Shown here piece by piece: positions 63,066-64,000 of a DNA stretch of 64,000 nt (positions within the stretch are counted from its first letter, which is position 1; each line of letters starts with the position of its first letter). The notes below the pieces were generated by a model, which was not told where the DNA came from, ran no database searches, and worked only from the letters and a program-made list of their open reading frames with translations. The position numbers and the translations under genes were made by a program. Source of the stretch: JBBIPZ01 sp037442505 [NCBI: Deltaproteobacteria bacterium]. Its GTDB lineage: Bacteria; CALINM01. The DNA is taken from positions 18,588 to 82,587 of the forward strand of contig JBBIPZ010000009.1 in the NCBI GenBank assembly GCA_037442505.1, written 5' to 3'.

Positions 63066-63529
63066 AAAATTTTGTCCTCAGTGTCAGAATATGCTAAGCA
63101 AGTGTTTTTTAGATATTCTTTTGATTTTACGATCTTTTCTTCATCGGATAATTTCTGAAACTCCTTTGAAAAATAATTGATATGTTTGCCAATCAGTATC
63201 GTGCTTGCTAACTTTAATGCGTTTTCAACTAATTCAAATAAATGAACGCAACCTTTTTTTCCAGTCAAAATTTTAGCAACTTCCTTTAAAATTCCTGGTT
63301 TTACAATAAGTCCATTGAGTTTATTAATTAAAGAGAGCGTGTCTCCACAGATTTTATAAGGAGTCTTGTGATAGCAACCTGATGCCTCGATGATTTTTTT
63401 AGATTTAAGCTCAATCCTCATTCTTACCTCAAAAATATGTGCGAAATCAGAAAGTTGAGAAAGAATAAGGATTTCCTTCCCATCATAATCGTGAACGTAA
63501 GAGTTAATCGTTCTATAAATAAACTCCAT
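63062..63529 (-). CDS. DUF2889-family protein
   Basis: A 155-residue protein resembling DUF2889: FEVRMRIELKSKKIIEASGCYHKTPYKIC (about 34-62), LIVKPGILKEVAKILTGKKGCVHLFELV (about 74-101) with the conserved GC.HL, and NTCLAYSD near the end. ATG 63529 is preferred over the upstream start at 63568, as the extra 13 residues (MFDFCLQYWYLIY) are out of character and the promoter lies between them. There is no ribosome site; a -10 ends seven bases upstream of the ATG. Function unknown. It heads the operon with the V4R and kinase genes. Confidence 0.75.
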   Translation of the reverse strand: MEFIYRTINSYVHDYDGKEILILSQLSDFAHIFEVRMRIELKSKKIIEASGCYHKTPYKICGDTLSLINKLNGLIVKPGILKEVAKILTGKKGCVHLFELVENALKLASTILIGKHINYFSKEFQKLSDEEKIVKSKEYLKNTCLAYSDTEDKIL

Positions 63530-63535
63530 ATAAAT

Positions 63536-63564
63536 TAAATACCAGTATTGCAAACAAAAGTCAA
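63536..63564 (-). promoter_or_regulatory. Candidate promoter of the DUF2889-V4R-kinase operon
   Basis: On the minus strand, TTGACT (63564-63559), 17 bases and TATTTA (63541-63536) are followed by ATG at 63529-63527. The predicted transcription start falls on or next to the ATG. Confidence 0.4.
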
Positions 63565-63574
63565 ACACAATATA

Positions 63575-63770
63575 GGGACAGGTCTATTATTCACACTTAC
63601 AAATTTTATTCAAACAAAGGAGGTAACTCCTGGCTTTTGGTTGATTTTTCCCCTTAGTTTGAATGTTAGTTGTCGGTTTGCTAATGATGTTTGGGTGAGA
63701 TACTGGTTTTTGGTGTAATTTTACTTGATTTTTGGTGTTTTCTGGCAAATATTAGTCTTAGTCTCTATAA
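63575..63770. repeat. Diverged tandem repeat, copy A
   Basis: About 196 bases starting GGGACAGGTCTATTATT. It has long shared blocks with copy B (63804-64000), including CGGTTTGCTAATGATGTTTG and ATTTTACTTGATTTTTGGTG. No ORF of note runs through it. The whole 63530-64000 stretch has no gene that I can support. Confidence 0.75.
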
Positions 63771-63780
63771 TTTTCATAAA

Positions 63781-63800
63781 GAGACAGGTCCATTATTCAT
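63781..63800. repeat. Extra short box GAGACAGGTCCATTATT between the repeat copies
   Basis: A third copy of the start motif, one or two bases diverged (GAGACAGGTCCATTATT), lies directly ahead of copy B. GGGACAGGTC-type motifs of this sort are known near RAYT/REP-like elements in other genomes; no transposase is seen here. Confidence 0.6.
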
Positions 63801-63803
63801 AAA

Positions 63804-64000
63804 GGGACAGGTCTATTATTTACCTTTACAAATTTATTCAAACTAAGTTGGCAATTCCTGATCTTTTGGCTGTTTTTTTTCCTTAGTTAGACTACTTGTT
63901 TACGGTTTGCTAATGATGTTTGTGGTGAAATATAGTTTTTTGAGCTAATTTTACTTGATTTTTGGTGTTTTTGACAAATATTAACCTTAGCCTCTATTAA
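63804..64000. repeat. Diverged tandem repeat, copy B (cut by window end)
   Basis: About 197 bases starting GGGACAGGTCTATTATT, roughly three-quarters identical to copy A by eye, running to the end of the window. The true end is not visible. Confidence 0.75.

Overview
The window is a 64 kb piece of an AT-rich bacterial chromosome, dense with genes and mostly housekeeping. The organism is diderm: it has LptF and LptG, many lipoproteins and a GT9 heptosyltransferase-like enzyme. It looks anaerobic and perhaps thermophilic, with a four-subunit pyruvate:ferredoxin oxidoreductase, an archaeal-type split glutamate synthase, cofactor-independent phosphoglycerate mutase, a PPDK regulatory protein and a FeoAB ferrous iron system. 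MglA/MglB, type IV pilins and sigma-54-type promoters are also present. This combination recalls Deferribacterota, Desulfurellales or deltaproteobacteria-like thermophiles. There is no 16S rRNA gene here, so the affiliation is inference.

Layout. 1-4239: the end of a secreted subtilase with a CFI-box C-terminus, an inverted-repeat spacer, an FmdB zinc ribbon and a DUF2723 membrane protein. 4223-7987 (minus): feoB, zinc ribbon, DtxR-FeoA fusion and thiL, behind a Fur-box promoter. 8100-13014: a PAS-like gene broken by an in-frame TAA, a universal stress protein, a lipoprotein, Ppx/GppA, and lptF-lptG on minus. 13126-22846: mobA, a TPR lipoprotein, a LolB-like lipoprotein that appears to start at ATT, a peptide ABC importer without ATPase genes, DUF89, apgM and manC. 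22940-29773: metK-ahcY, gltX, tRNA-Ser, SRP RNA, dnaX-ybaB-recR. 29795-32800: porGDAB. 32858-33963: mglB-mglA. 34077-40868: three exported proteins with CsgG-like, GNA1162-like, beta-helix, transglutaminase-like and TPR parts, possibly an undescribed envelope assembly. 40879-48865: aroF, initiator tRNA, then the ffh-rpsP-khpA-rimM-trmD-rplS-rnhB-yraN translation cluster, GT9, ppsR and a tiny basic protein. 49067-54635: split glutamate synthase plus glnB behind a sigma-54-type promoter. 54645-61526: a phospholipase D-type synthase, an Rsm22-like protein, a ComEA-like protein, two type IV pilins and two GT-C membrane glycosyltransferases. 61621-63529: tRNA-Thr, then a minus-strand histidine kinase/V4R/DUF2889 module. 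63575-64000: a diverged tandem repeat.

Nitrogen assimilation is organised as one unit (GOGAT parts plus PII). Iron uptake carries two layers of control (a Fur site, and a DtxR-type regulator inside the operon). Lipoproteins, TPR proteins and envelope machinery recur across the window. Several starts are unusual: ATT at 15429, and promoters so close to the start codon that ffh, mobA and the DUF2889 gene look leaderless. The dnaX A8 tract could make a short gamma-like product. No CRISPR array, prophage, complete insertion sequence or replication origin was seen.
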